Below, one piece after another: positions 16,177-24,411 of a DNA stretch of 31,827 nt. A model generated the notes under the pieces. The model saw only the letters and a program-made list of their open reading frames with translations, ran no database searches and was not told the origin of the DNA. The DNA comes from Akkermansiaceae bacterium UBA1518 (GTDB lineage Bacteria; Verrucomicrobiota; Verrucomicrobiia; Verrucomicrobiales; Akkermansiaceae). The stretch's first letter is position 1; the number at the start of each line of letters is the position of its first letter. The translations under genes and the position numbers were made by a program. The stretch is taken from the NCBI GenBank assembly GCA_002323895.1, contig DCQM01000046.1, positions 56,503 through 88,329 on the forward strand. The letters are read 5' to 3'.

Positions 16177-17865
16177 CTATCTTTTTACGGCTTCAATCCT
16201 ACCCTCAAGTAATTTGGCAGCCTTTGTTTTTCCCATTTTTTTCAAAACTCCGTGAAATCCCTCTAAGGTCGCGAGATGATTTGGACGCAAAGCAAGACCC
16301 TCGCGGAAAGCGTCCTCAGCCTTTTCAAGCTTCCCCTCCTGAACGTAAAACAACCCTAGCCTCCACTTTATCGGGTAATCCACCGAGGGAGGGAGCAGAT
16401 TTGAAGGACTTGCCTGCCGGTCAGAGGCTGAGCGAAACCAAGTCGCAGCCGATAGGCGAATTGCTCCCTCTTGATTCTGAGCAATTAGACCACGAAGTTC
16501 TGGGACCATCATCAAAAGTGTATCCATCGCACGCGCCCAATCGGCATAACTGCTAGTCTTGGAGGCAAGCTTCTGGGTCTTTCCTAACGCATCAACCCTG
16601 AGCAAGAACTGGTCGAAGAGAGCTTTACTGCTCTGTATGTCTTTATCCGCAATAGCCATGCGAACCGCCAGGTAGATAGCGATACAATTTCGGTAAGGCA
16701 GAGCGAATGATTTATCCTTGAACCATTGTTCTTCTGGCAAAGTCTCAAGAAGCTTCTGTCCCTTCTTAAATGAAGCAATATCACTTCGCCCCATCATCAC
16801 GCGTGCCCCCACATTGCGACCCTCCCAGAGCAGTAATCCCGCACCGCGTGAAAAAAGGCGCTTCTCTTCGATTTTAATTTCAGCGAGCTCCTTTCCAACT
16901 TGTTCCGCCATTTTTTTATCCCCTTTCATCTCATGAAGGGTAGCTAGGTAGACTTTGGAACGGATCCAGCCATCGCAATCATAAAGACTTACCTTCTCTT
17001 CGTTCATGTAGGCCTCGTAGAATTTAGCAGCGTCATTCGCAGCTTGAATCGCTAACGCTGCATTACCACAACGAGCTTCGACATGAGCCAGCATAAGGTG
17101 ATAGGGAGGATAATTCGGCAGTAGCCTCACCAATTTACGGGCCACTGGTAACACCTCTTTACGGAGCATTGAAACATTTAAGGGAGCTTCGGCCTGACTG
17201 CTCACCCAAAACGCCATGACCGAAAGATGTTTAGGGTGCTGTTCTAGCATCTTTTTAATACCCTCATCCGCTCTTTTTTGACCTACCAATGGTTTACCAC
17301 CGCTATCAAATCCATCTCTCTGGAGAAGTAGGGAGAATAAGCGTGCCTGAATATCGGCAGGATATTTTTCCGAGAGTGAATTAAAGGCCAGCCCAGCGGC
17401 CCTTACACCGCTGGTCAAGAGGTAACCGGCTGCCTGTGCATATCGCTTCTCAAGGTCGGACCAACGAGTTTTCTTTGCCGCGATCTCCGATTCCAGCAAA
17501 TCAAGCATTCGATCAACCGCCGCCTTCCGTTCAGAGAAAAATTCATGTTGGCTTCCAGCCAAACTCATTGCAATTCCCCAATAGGCCATTAGGCACTCGG
17601 GATCCACCTTCGCTGCCTCACAAAAATGCCTATAAGCTTCAAAATCCCAAGAAGCGTTCATTCGGCCCAGTCCTTGCGCAATATGGCCAGCCGCTATTTC
17701 CGAGCTGGAAGAAATCGCCATGTGCCCCTCACCCAACGCTGCTATGACCTTTGGCTTCCCAAGTTTGATAACAACCGGGTGGATCACATCCTCTACCTTA
17801 AAATCGTCCGCAGTTAACTCAGCGCAGAATACGAAGTGAAATATCAAAAGTAATTTTCTTCTCAC
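16177..17865 (-). CDS. Exported TPR-repeat protein of unknown role
   Basis: A 562-residue protein with a probable N-terminal signal peptide (RKLLLIFHFVFCAELTA). The GTG start at 17865 is supported by an AGGGG just upstream. Tetratricopeptide-like helical repeats are seen throughout, for example around FEAYRHFCEAAKVDPECLMAY, which includes the WGIAMSLAG block, and at the C-terminus (KLEKAEDAFREGLALRPNH). The N-terminal layout, with a GLGRMNASWDFEAYRHF-type block, resembles secreted TPR proteins common in Planctomycetes and Verrucomicrobia. No catalytic motif is visible. It probably acts as a periplasmic or surface interaction scaffold. It is divergent from proC. Confidence 0.8.
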   Translation of the reverse strand: MRRKLLLIFHFVFCAELTADDFKVEDVIHPVVIKLGKPKVIAALGEGHMAISSSSEIAAGHIAQGLGRMNASWDFEAYRHFCEAAKVDPECLMAYWGIAMSLAGSQHEFFSERKAAVDRMLDLLESEIAAKKTRWSDLEKRYAQAAGYLLTSGVRAAGLAFNSLSEKYPADIQARLFSLLLQRDGFDSGGKPLVGQKRADEGIKKMLEQHPKHLSVMAFWVSSQAEAPLNVSMLRKEVLPVARKLVRLLPNYPPYHLMLAHVEARCGNAALAIQAANDAAKFYEAYMNEEKVSLYDCDGWIRSKVYLATLHEMKGDKKMAEQVGKELAEIKIEEKRLFSRGAGLLLWEGRNVGARVMMGRSDIASFKKGQKLLETLPEEQWFKDKSFALPYRNCIAIYLAVRMAIADKDIQSSKALFDQFLLRVDALGKTQKLASKTSSYADWARAMDTLLMMVPELRGLIAQNQEGAIRLSAATWFRSASDRQASPSNLLPPSVDYPIKWRLGLFYVQEGKLEKAEDAFREGLALRPNHLATLEGFHGVLKKMGKTKAAKLLEGRIEAVKR

Positions 17866-17963
17866 CCCTAACTTCTCGGCTAATCAGACTCACTTGGCAA
17901 ACAATCAATCAGTAACAAAGACCCAGACTCGACAGCGCACCTCAATCTAGTCAAAGCTGCCGC

Positions 17964-18764
17964 ATGACGATCGGCCTTATTGGATGTGGAAAAATGGGAT
18001 CCGCCCTAACATTGGGCGCGATCAAGAAGGGAGTGTTTGAGCCCAACCAAGTTTTAGCCTACGACCCTGTCCCGGAGTCCATTGCAGCGCTTGGAGACGG
18101 AATTTCAGCTGCAAAATCGCTCGCAGAAGTAATCCAAGAAAGTGATGTCCTCCTCCTCTGTGTCAAACCCTACCAAGTCTCTGAAGTTCTCGCCAAAATC
18201 CCTGCACTTGTTGAATCTCCTGACAAACTACTTGTGATCTCTATCGCTGCCGGGGTCAAGATTGAGACGATGGAGGAAAGTTGTAATCATCAGGCGCGGA
18301 TCGTAAGAACTATGCCGAATACTCCAGCTCTCATTGGCGAGGGCGCAGCGGCGTTTGCGCTAGGCAAGAAAGCAACTGATGCCGATGCCGATTTTACCGA
18401 GAAGCTTTTAGGATCAATCGGAATCGTATACGGGGTGAAGGAATCACTACTCGACACAGTCACCGGACTTTCGGGGAGCGGACCTGCCTATGTTTACACA
18501 TTTATAGAGGCCCTCGCCGACGGGGCCCTTCTCGAAGGCTTACCCCGCGATCAAGCACTTGCATTGGCAACCCAGACCGTTCTTGGAGCGGCCCGCATGG
18601 TGGCGGATTCCGGCGAACACCCCAGCGTTCTTCGCGATCGAGTCACTTCCCCCGGTGGCACGACCATCGCAGGGCTCGCGGCACTTGAGGAGGGTGCCTT
18701 TCGATCTACAGCGATTAACGCCATTAAAGCAGCCACCAAAAAGGCCCGCGAGCTGGGACGCTAA
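17964..18764 (+). CDS. proC: Pyrroline-5-carboxylate reductase
   Basis: Catalyses the last step of proline biosynthesis, reducing pyrroline-5-carboxylate with NAD(P)H in the cytoplasm. The 266 residues have the N-terminal dinucleotide motif GLIGCGKMGSAL (4-15), the block VRTMPNTPALIGEGAAAF, the family signature SGSGPAYVYTFIEALADGA, and the C-terminal SPGGTTIAGLAALEEG, which is the P5CR hallmark. Length is normal. The start is directly ATG 17964, after only a weak ribosome binding site. It is followed after 75 bases by parA on the same strand; functional linkage with parA is not implied. Confidence 0.96.
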   Translation: MTIGLIGCGKMGSALTLGAIKKGVFEPNQVLAYDPVPESIAALGDGISAAKSLAEVIQESDVLLLCVKPYQVSEVLAKIPALVESPDKLLVISIAAGVKIETMEESCNHQARIVRTMPNTPALIGEGAAAFALGKKATDADADFTEKLLGSIGIVYGVKESLLDTVTGLSGSGPAYVYTFIEALADGALLEGLPRDQALALATQTVLGAARMVADSGEHPSVLRDRVTSPGGTTIAGLAALEEGAFRSTAINAIKAATKKARELGR

Positions 18765-18839
18765 GTTTCACTCCCAAAAACTGCCTTTTTCCTTTCTCTT
18801 CGTATCGCCCCAAGTCAGCTTCCGATCAGACTTTTTAAA

Positions 18840-19607
18840 ATGAACGTTATTGCCATTGCTAACCAGAAAGGTGGAGTGGGGAAAAGCACCACTGCGATCA
18901 ATCTTTCGGGTGCCTTGGCTCAAAAGGGTAAAAAAATCCTCCTGATCGACCTCGACCCACAAGCTAATACAACGAGTGGAATCGGCGAAGAAGCCAGCTC
19001 GACCGGTTGTCTCTACTTGCCCCTCATCGGCCAAGCCCGAATGGAAGATAAAATAATCCCAACTCGTATTAAGAATTTGTCTCTTATTCCGGGTGATATG
19101 GACCTTGCCGGAGTTGAAATCGAACTCGCACAAATGCCCGATTACTTGTCCCGCCTGCGCGACTTACTCGAAAACCTAGGCAAAAAACAAGATTATGACT
19201 TTATCATTCTTGATACACCCCCTTCGCTCGGAATTCTTATGACCTCGGCGCTTGCCGCTGCTGATGAAGTTATTATTCCGTTACAATGCGAATGGTTTGG
19301 GTTAGAAGGATTGGCCAAAATCGTTCATATTATCGACCAGATCCGAGAATCCGGATCAGGAGCCTCGGTAGAACTCGAGGGTATCCTCATGACTATGTAT
19401 GACAGCCGAACCAATCTGTCGAAAGAGGTCGTTGCACAGGTTAAAAGTTTCCTCCCTAGACAACTTTATAAAACTCTTATCCCTCGGTCGATCCGGATCG
19501 GAGAGGCTCCCAGCTATGGCCTCACTATTTTTGAACACGATCCGCATGGAGCTGGCGCAAAGGCTTATGAAAAACTCGCTAGGGAGTTTTTGGCGAGAAG
19601 AAAATAA
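18840..19607 (+). CDS. parA: ParA/Soj-family chromosome-partitioning ATPase, no ParB partner nearby
   Basis: A 255-residue ParA/MinD-type ATPase with the deviant Walker A NQKGGVGKSTTAINLSGA (Lys10, Lys15), LLIDLDPQANTTSGIG, Walker B IILDTPPSLG and the ParA-type block IPLQCEWFGLEGLA. It would bind DNA non-specifically in the ATP state and drive segregation of a ParB-bound centromere or position another cargo. No ParB and no obvious parS (TGTTTCACGTGAAACA-like) is present here, so the partner must be elsewhere. It lies immediately before the mreB block, 162 bases upstream. Orphan ParAs also position other machinery, so the exact role is open. Confidence 0.93.
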   Translation: MNVIAIANQKGGVGKSTTAINLSGALAQKGKKILLIDLDPQANTTSGIGEEASSTGCLYLPLIGQARMEDKIIPTRIKNLSLIPGDMDLAGVEIELAQMPDYLSRLRDLLENLGKKQDYDFIILDTPPSLGILMTSALAAADEVIIPLQCEWFGLEGLAKIVHIIDQIRESGSGASVELEGILMTMYDSRTNLSKEVVAQVKSFLPRQLYKTLIPRSIRIGEAPSYGLTIFEHDPHGAGAKAYEKLAREFLARRK

Positions 19608-19645
19608 GGACTTTCTGATATTTTGAAATAGCCAAATAAATAAGC

Positions 19646-19664
19646 GTCAAGGATGCTGCTTGAC
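19646..19664. repeat. Inverted repeat between parA and mreB
   Basis: GTCAAG and CTTGAC are perfect inverted 6-bp copies separated by seven bases, in the 162-base gap before mreB. No T-run follows, so it is not a typical terminator; it may be an operator or a processing hairpin. The remainder of the gap contains an AT-rich stretch (TTATTTTTTGTAAC) but no confident promoter. Confidence 0.3.
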
Positions 19665-19769
19665 CATTCTAAGCTCTCTCTCCATCGTCTCCGCCCGCAG
19701 CGCGAGTTATTTTTTGTAACTCTGTAATCCCTTTACCCAAAAAACCTCTTTCCCAACCTAACTCCCTCT

Positions 19770-20801
19770 ATGTCAGTGTTTGCACGACTTTTCGGCCTCC
19801 TGTCGAACGATATCGGAATTGATCTCGGCACGGCCAACACCCTTGTCAATGTCAAGGATCACGGAATTGTATTACGGGAACCATCCGTGGTTGCCGTAAA
19901 GGCCGGTACAAATGAAGTCCTTGCGGTTGGAGACGATGCCAAACGCATGCTTGGCCGTACCCCAGGTAATATCGTCGCAATCCGTCCTCTTAAAGATGGC
20001 GTCATTGCAGACTTCGAGGTGACTGAGGCGATGCTTCGCCACTTCATTAAAAAGGTGAGCAGTAAACGACGAAGCCACCCGCGCGTCGTCATCGCTATCC
20101 CATCAGGCATTACCGAGGTCGAACGCCGTGCTGTAAAGGAATCTGCCGAACAAGCCGGGGCTAGAGAGGTTTACCTCATTGAAGAGCCTATGGCAGCAGC
20201 GATCGGAGTAGGACTGCCTGTTCAAGATCCGTCCGGAAACATGATCGTCGATATTGGCGGCGGGACAACCGAAGTCGCGCTCATTTCCCTTTCTGGAATT
20301 GTATACGCACGCAGCGTCCGAACCGCCGGTGATGACCTCGACGAATCAATCATTTCCTACATGAAGCGGGGCTATAACCTGATGATTGGTGAACGCACTG
20401 CCGAGGACATCAAAATCCGAATAGGATCCGCCCATACTCTTCCCAAAGAAACCTCCATGGAGGTCAAAGGGCGTGACCTCGTCTCTGGCCTACCAAAGAC
20501 AATCACGATTACCTCGCAAGAAATTCGTGAGGCCATGGCTGATCCACTTACGACCATTGTCGATGCGGTTCGCACCACTCTAGAACGCTGCCCACCTGAA
20601 CTTGCTGCCGATCTCGTTGACCGCGGACTTGTTCTCGCTGGAGGAGGAGCTCTTCTTCGTGGACTTGATAAGCGACTTCGTGAGGAAACCGGGCTCCCAG
20701 TCCACGTCGCAGAGGATCCCCTGAGCGCCGTTGCCGAAGGAACTGGAAAAGTCCTTCAGGAAATTACCTTCCTGAAACGTGTCACCAATTCTGACAATTA
20801 A
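19770..20801 (+). CDS. mreB: Rod-shape actin homologue MreB
   Basis: A bacterial actin that forms membrane-bound filaments and guides lateral cell-wall synthesis. The 343 residues have the phosphate-1 motif IGIDLGTANTLV, the phosphate-2 motif MIVDIGGGTTEVALISL, the block AIPSGITEVERRAVKESAEQAG, LIEEPMAAAIGVGLPV and the adenosine motif LAGGGALLRGLDKRL. An amphipathic N-terminal segment (SVFARLFGLLS) probably serves as the membrane anchor. It is the first gene of the elongasome block, followed 16 bases after its stop by mreC. Confidence 0.97.
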   Translation: MSVFARLFGLLSNDIGIDLGTANTLVNVKDHGIVLREPSVVAVKAGTNEVLAVGDDAKRMLGRTPGNIVAIRPLKDGVIADFEVTEAMLRHFIKKVSSKRRSHPRVVIAIPSGITEVERRAVKESAEQAGAREVYLIEEPMAAAIGVGLPVQDPSGNMIVDIGGGTTEVALISLSGIVYARSVRTAGDDLDESIISYMKRGYNLMIGERTAEDIKIRIGSAHTLPKETSMEVKGRDLVSGLPKTITITSQEIREAMADPLTTIVDAVRTTLERCPPELAADLVDRGLVLAGGGALLRGLDKRLREETGLPVHVAEDPLSAVAEGTGKVLQEITFLKRVTNSDN

Positions 20802-20817
20802 AATCCGGATTCCGGAG

Positions 20818-21642
20818 ATGAAGCCTCTTAATTTTCTAGCTCTTATCCTCTTTGTCGCGGGGCTTGTTTGGGTTTTTACGCTAAGCGAAAAATCTGTGCG
20901 CCATATTCAGCGTTCCTACTATTCTGCAATCTCCCCCCTCATATCAAAAGGGAGTGAAACCGAAGCATTCGCTAATAAATTCCTAGAAGAAGTCGAACAC
21001 TCCGCAGATCTTGAAAAACGGGTCGAGCAAGTGATTGAAGAACGTGATCGCTTTAAGCTTATAGCCGGACGAGTTCGCGAACTTGAGGCGGAAAATAATC
21101 AGCTCCGAAATGCGCTCGATTTCAAAAAGAAAACCCAATTTGATGTGGTTGCAGCCCGCGTCATTCGAAAACAACCTCAGATGTGGGGAAAAACTATAGA
21201 GATTGATCGAGGAACCGATGACGGATTCGAAGCCGATCCCGAATTTGACCTTTGTGTCCTCGCTTCAAACGGCGGCTTAGTGGGCCGCCTCCAGCTTTCT
21301 GGCGAGCAAATTTCATCAGTCCTTCTAATCACCGACGAGATCTCGCAGGTCTCGGCGGAGGTCGAGGGCACTAGCGAGGTCGGCATCATTGTAGGCCGAC
21401 AAACCACCTTTGGCCAGACGCCTCGTTTGCGGCTGCGCTATCTCTCTAAGACCGCCATCCTCCAAAAGGGAATGAAGGTCTACACCGATGGGCGGGGGAA
21501 GTTGTTTCCTCCAAACATTCCTATCGGAACTATCGAAGACTTTGAAGTAGGCCCCGTATACGGCGAGGCAGAAATCAAACCAGCGGTTGACTTCACCAAC
21601 CTGAAAAATGTCTTCGTCATTACCGACTCACCCGGTGATTAA
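20818..21642 (+). CDS. mreC: Rod-shape-determining protein MreC
   Basis: A 274-residue bitopic periplasmic protein that links MreB to the peptidoglycan synthases. It has a membrane helix at about residues 4-20 (LNFLALILFVAGLVWVF), then a coiled coil (about 45-100: EEVEHSADLEKRVEQ, RVRELEAENNQLRNAL) and the beta-domain with VIRKQPQMWGKTIEIDRG, GGLVGRL, VLLITDE and GLRLRYLSK-like blocks. I use ATG 20818, which has a GGAG just before it. An earlier GTG at 20779 would overlap mreB and add 13 residues before the helix. Gap to mreD is 9 bases. Confidence 0.94.
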   Translation: MKPLNFLALILFVAGLVWVFTLSEKSVRHIQRSYYSAISPLISKGSETEAFANKFLEEVEHSADLEKRVEQVIEERDRFKLIAGRVRELEAENNQLRNALDFKKKTQFDVVAARVIRKQPQMWGKTIEIDRGTDDGFEADPEFDLCVLASNGGLVGRLQLSGEQISSVLLITDEISQVSAEVEGTSEVGIIVGRQTTFGQTPRLRLRYLSKTAILQKGMKVYTDGRGKLFPPNIPIGTIEDFEVGPVYGEAEIKPAVDFTNLKNVFVITDSPGD

Positions 21643-21651
21643 GACCAAGAC

Positions 21652-22212
21652 ATGTTTCTATACTCCATAAGCCTAATCGGACTCCTTCTCCTGAGCTGTA
21701 TTGTTCAGCAGTTTCTTCCGCCTGTCTCCTCGTGGTATGACGCTCGTATTCTAATCCTCCCCCTAATCGTCCTCTGCGGATCGGTCACAGTCTCAACCGG
21801 CATTATGCTGATTCTCGCTTATTTGGGAGGGTTTCTATGGGATGCTCAACAAATCCTTTCTGTCACTCAAGGAGATCCCTTCGTATATCAAAATTCGCCT
21901 GACTCTCTGAAATTTGGCTACTCCGTAGTGCTCTACACTTTGATGGGATTTCTAATGCAGGGAATCAGACCAATTTTTCGAGAAGGTAAATGGTATCTTT
22001 CCGCTATACTCGCAGGAATTGCGATTTTTCTTTATCTCTTTGTAGAATACCTTCTCCGTGGTTTCGTGGTTGGTGGATTCCACAAAAATGACGGGATGAT
22101 CCAACAAATTTGGGCCAGTTCGGTCCTCACGATGTTACTTTCTCCTCTTGTTTTCTGGATTCTATTTCGCTTTGCCGACCTTTGCGGTCACACCATCCGA
22201 TACAAAAAATAG
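21652..22212 (+). CDS. mreD: MreD-like rod-shape membrane protein
   Basis: A 186-residue polytopic membrane protein with about five predicted helices, starting YSISLIGLLLLSCIVQQFL and followed by LILPLIVLCGSVTVSTGIML, YSVVLYTLMGFLMQGI, LAGIAIFLYLFVEYLLRGF and SSVLTMLLSPLVFWILF. MreD proteins are poorly conserved, so the assignment rests on size, topology and its place between mreC and PBP2, where MreD is expected. Only four bases separate its stop from the PBP2 start. Confidence 0.82.
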   Translation: MFLYSISLIGLLLLSCIVQQFLPPVSSWYDARILILPLIVLCGSVTVSTGIMLILAYLGGFLWDAQQILSVTQGDPFVYQNSPDSLKFGYSVVLYTLMGFLMQGIRPIFREGKWYLSAILAGIAIFLYLFVEYLLRGFVVGGFHKNDGMIQQIWASSVLTMLLSPLVFWILFRFADLCGHTIRYKK

Positions 22213-22216
22213 TGAT

Positions 22217-24373
22217 ATGGAACCAAAGTATCGCATAAGACTCTTTTTACTCACCGCCCTCATCCTAATGGGGTGTGGCACTCTTCTCTCGCGACTTTAC
22301 GAATTTCAAATCGACCGCCGAGCCCAGTTCGTCGCCAAGATTCCTATCACTCACACCGTAGAAATTCGCGAACCGGGAGCTCGTGGCCGTATCGTCGATC
22401 GTAACGGCGTAGTTCTCGCCCGCAATCGGAGGTCCTATGAAATTGTTTTCAATCTTGAAGACATTTACGTCGGCTATACAGAACATAAAAAATCTCTAAC
22501 TGATAAAAAGGAAGACCAGAAGAAAAACGAAAAACCACAACTAATCGAGGCTGAAAGAAAGGCTCCAGACGACGAGATGATCGTCGAAGCGGTTCGTGAA
22601 TGGGTGATACCTCAACTCGAATCATTTGGGCTCACCGGCCAACGATACACAAGGGATATCGGAACTCACTACAAGACCTATCGTGGACTTGTCCCCTATC
22701 GCTACCGGCAAGATCTGACGGCAGACCAATTTGCAAAAATCGCGGTCCGCAGTCACGAAATTCCAGGTGTGGAAGTGCGTGTTATGCCCCGGCGTGTTTA
22801 TCCCTACGGGGCACTTGCCGGACACATTATCGGCTACGTCAAACAGTGGGCGAAAGGAGACATCCCTGACGAATATCGAGGAAAGCAAAATAAAAACAGA
22901 CACTTCCAAGGAGATGCCAAAGGTCTGACTGGCGTGGAATTTACAACAGATGAATACTTAAAAGGAAAGGCTGGCAAACGGATCCTAGTTCGCAATGAAA
23001 GAAACAAGGTCATCGCAACTGAAGACTACCAACCCGCCCGCGAGGGTGCCGAGGTCCAACTCACGATCGACAGCCGCATCCAACTGATCGTTGCAAACGT
23101 CATGCGCCTCATTGGACGTGGTGCCGCCGTGGTGATGGATCCAAACACAGGCGAAGTTCTCGCAATGGTTTCCGTCCCGAACTTTGACCCCAACGACTTC
23201 ATACCCGCTATCACAGAGGCTCGCTTTGCAGAATATAACACAAATCGGGCACGCCCTCTCATAAACCGCGCCATTGGGCGCTACATCCCGGGCTCTACCT
23301 TCAAGCTTCCCACCGCAATCGCCGCGGCCTGCCACGAGAAGACAAATTTCTGGCATAACTGCCTCGGATTCAGCCAATTTGGAAATACAAAGATTCGCTG
23401 CTGGAAAACATATGGACATGGCTCCCTCAGCTTGACCGATTCAATCCAACGGTCCTGTAATCCCTATTTTATGTCACTTGCGGGAACCCTTGGTTCCAAA
23501 GCTATGGTGAACACCTTCGAGCTAGTGGGCTTTGGAAAAAGATCGGGCATCCTACTCCCTTCCGAAGACCCCGGATTCCTCCCTGGAAGTGACACTTGGA
23601 GACGTAAATATCCGGGAGCGTCAATGACCCGGGCAACTCTTGCGCAATTTGCAATTGGCCAAAGTCAATCCCTCGCCACTCCGCTTCAAGTCTGCTCCGT
23701 CGCATCGACAATCGCTAACGGGGGGAAATACTACCAACCTCGTATCGTTCGCCGGATTTTTGGCGAAGATCCAAATGGAGAGGCGCAAATCATCAAAGAA
23801 AATATACCGATCGTCAAAACGAACCTAATCGATGAAGGCGTTAGCAGGGCTGAAATGGACATGATCAGACTAGGCATGTGGAAAGCTGTTAATGAGCTAG
23901 GGGGAACCGCCACTAAGGTTGCTCTAGAAGATGTTTTTGTTGCCGCAAAAACAGGCACAGCTCAGACAGGAAAGACGAATATTGAGCACACCCACAATGC
24001 ATGGACCACTTCCTTTGCACCGTTTGAGAAGCCTCGCTACGCCATCTGTGTGATGGTTGAGAACGGCAAAAGTGGTGGCGCAGTCGCCGGGGTTCTTTCC
24101 CAAAGAATCTATCGCGAAATCTTCAATATGGAGGCCGGATTAAATATGCGAATTACCCACCTTGGGACCTATGCCGGAAACTTTGAAGCCTTCGAAAAAA
24201 TTGAGATTCCCGAAGGCGAAATCTATTCTTTGACTGATAGTCAGGAGGGTGAGACCGGCGATGAAATCGAAGACGTCCTTCTTTCACCGGAACAACCAAA
24301 CTTAATCGCCCCAAATGAAAATCTTCTCCCATCAATCGCACCGACTCCTGATCGAGAAGCGGACAGCAACTAA
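22217..24373 (+). CDS. mrdA: Penicillin-binding protein 2, class B transpeptidase of the elongasome
   Basis: A 718-residue class B PBP that cross-links peptidoglycan during side-wall growth. It has an N-terminal membrane helix (about 8-25, RLFLLTALILMGCGTLLS) and the pedestal motif GARGRIVDRNGVVLARN. The transpeptidase has STFK with active Ser360, SCN (413-415) and KTG (578-580). ATG 22217 is chosen, since the in-frame start at 22148 would lie in mreD. Odd points are a highly charged Lys/Glu insertion at about 88-118 in the pedestal and a Glu/Pro-rich C-terminal tail after about 665. RodA, its usual glycosyltransferase partner, is not next door. It is the fourth gene of the block. Confidence 0.95.
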   Translation: MEPKYRIRLFLLTALILMGCGTLLSRLYEFQIDRRAQFVAKIPITHTVEIREPGARGRIVDRNGVVLARNRRSYEIVFNLEDIYVGYTEHKKSLTDKKEDQKKNEKPQLIEAERKAPDDEMIVEAVREWVIPQLESFGLTGQRYTRDIGTHYKTYRGLVPYRYRQDLTADQFAKIAVRSHEIPGVEVRVMPRRVYPYGALAGHIIGYVKQWAKGDIPDEYRGKQNKNRHFQGDAKGLTGVEFTTDEYLKGKAGKRILVRNERNKVIATEDYQPAREGAEVQLTIDSRIQLIVANVMRLIGRGAAVVMDPNTGEVLAMVSVPNFDPNDFIPAITEARFAEYNTNRARPLINRAIGRYIPGSTFKLPTAIAAACHEKTNFWHNCLGFSQFGNTKIRCWKTYGHGSLSLTDSIQRSCNPYFMSLAGTLGSKAMVNTFELVGFGKRSGILLPSEDPGFLPGSDTWRRKYPGASMTRATLAQFAIGQSQSLATPLQVCSVASTIANGGKYYQPRIVRRIFGEDPNGEAQIIKENIPIVKTNLIDEGVSRAEMDMIRLGMWKAVNELGGTATKVALEDVFVAAKTGTAQTGKTNIEHTHNAWTTSFAPFEKPRYAICVMVENGKSGGAVAGVLSQRIYREIFNMEAGLNMRITHLGTYAGNFEAFEKIEIPEGEIYSLTDSQEGETGDEIEDVLLSPEQPNLIAPNENLLPSIAPTPDREADSN

Positions 24374-24411
24374 TCAAACAAAATTTTAATCTTCTAAACT
24401 AATTTAATCAT

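Noticed and set aside
19608..19769. parS centromere near parA
   Set aside because: No sequence close to the 16-bp parS palindrome is present; the only inverted repeat is 6 bp with a different sequence.
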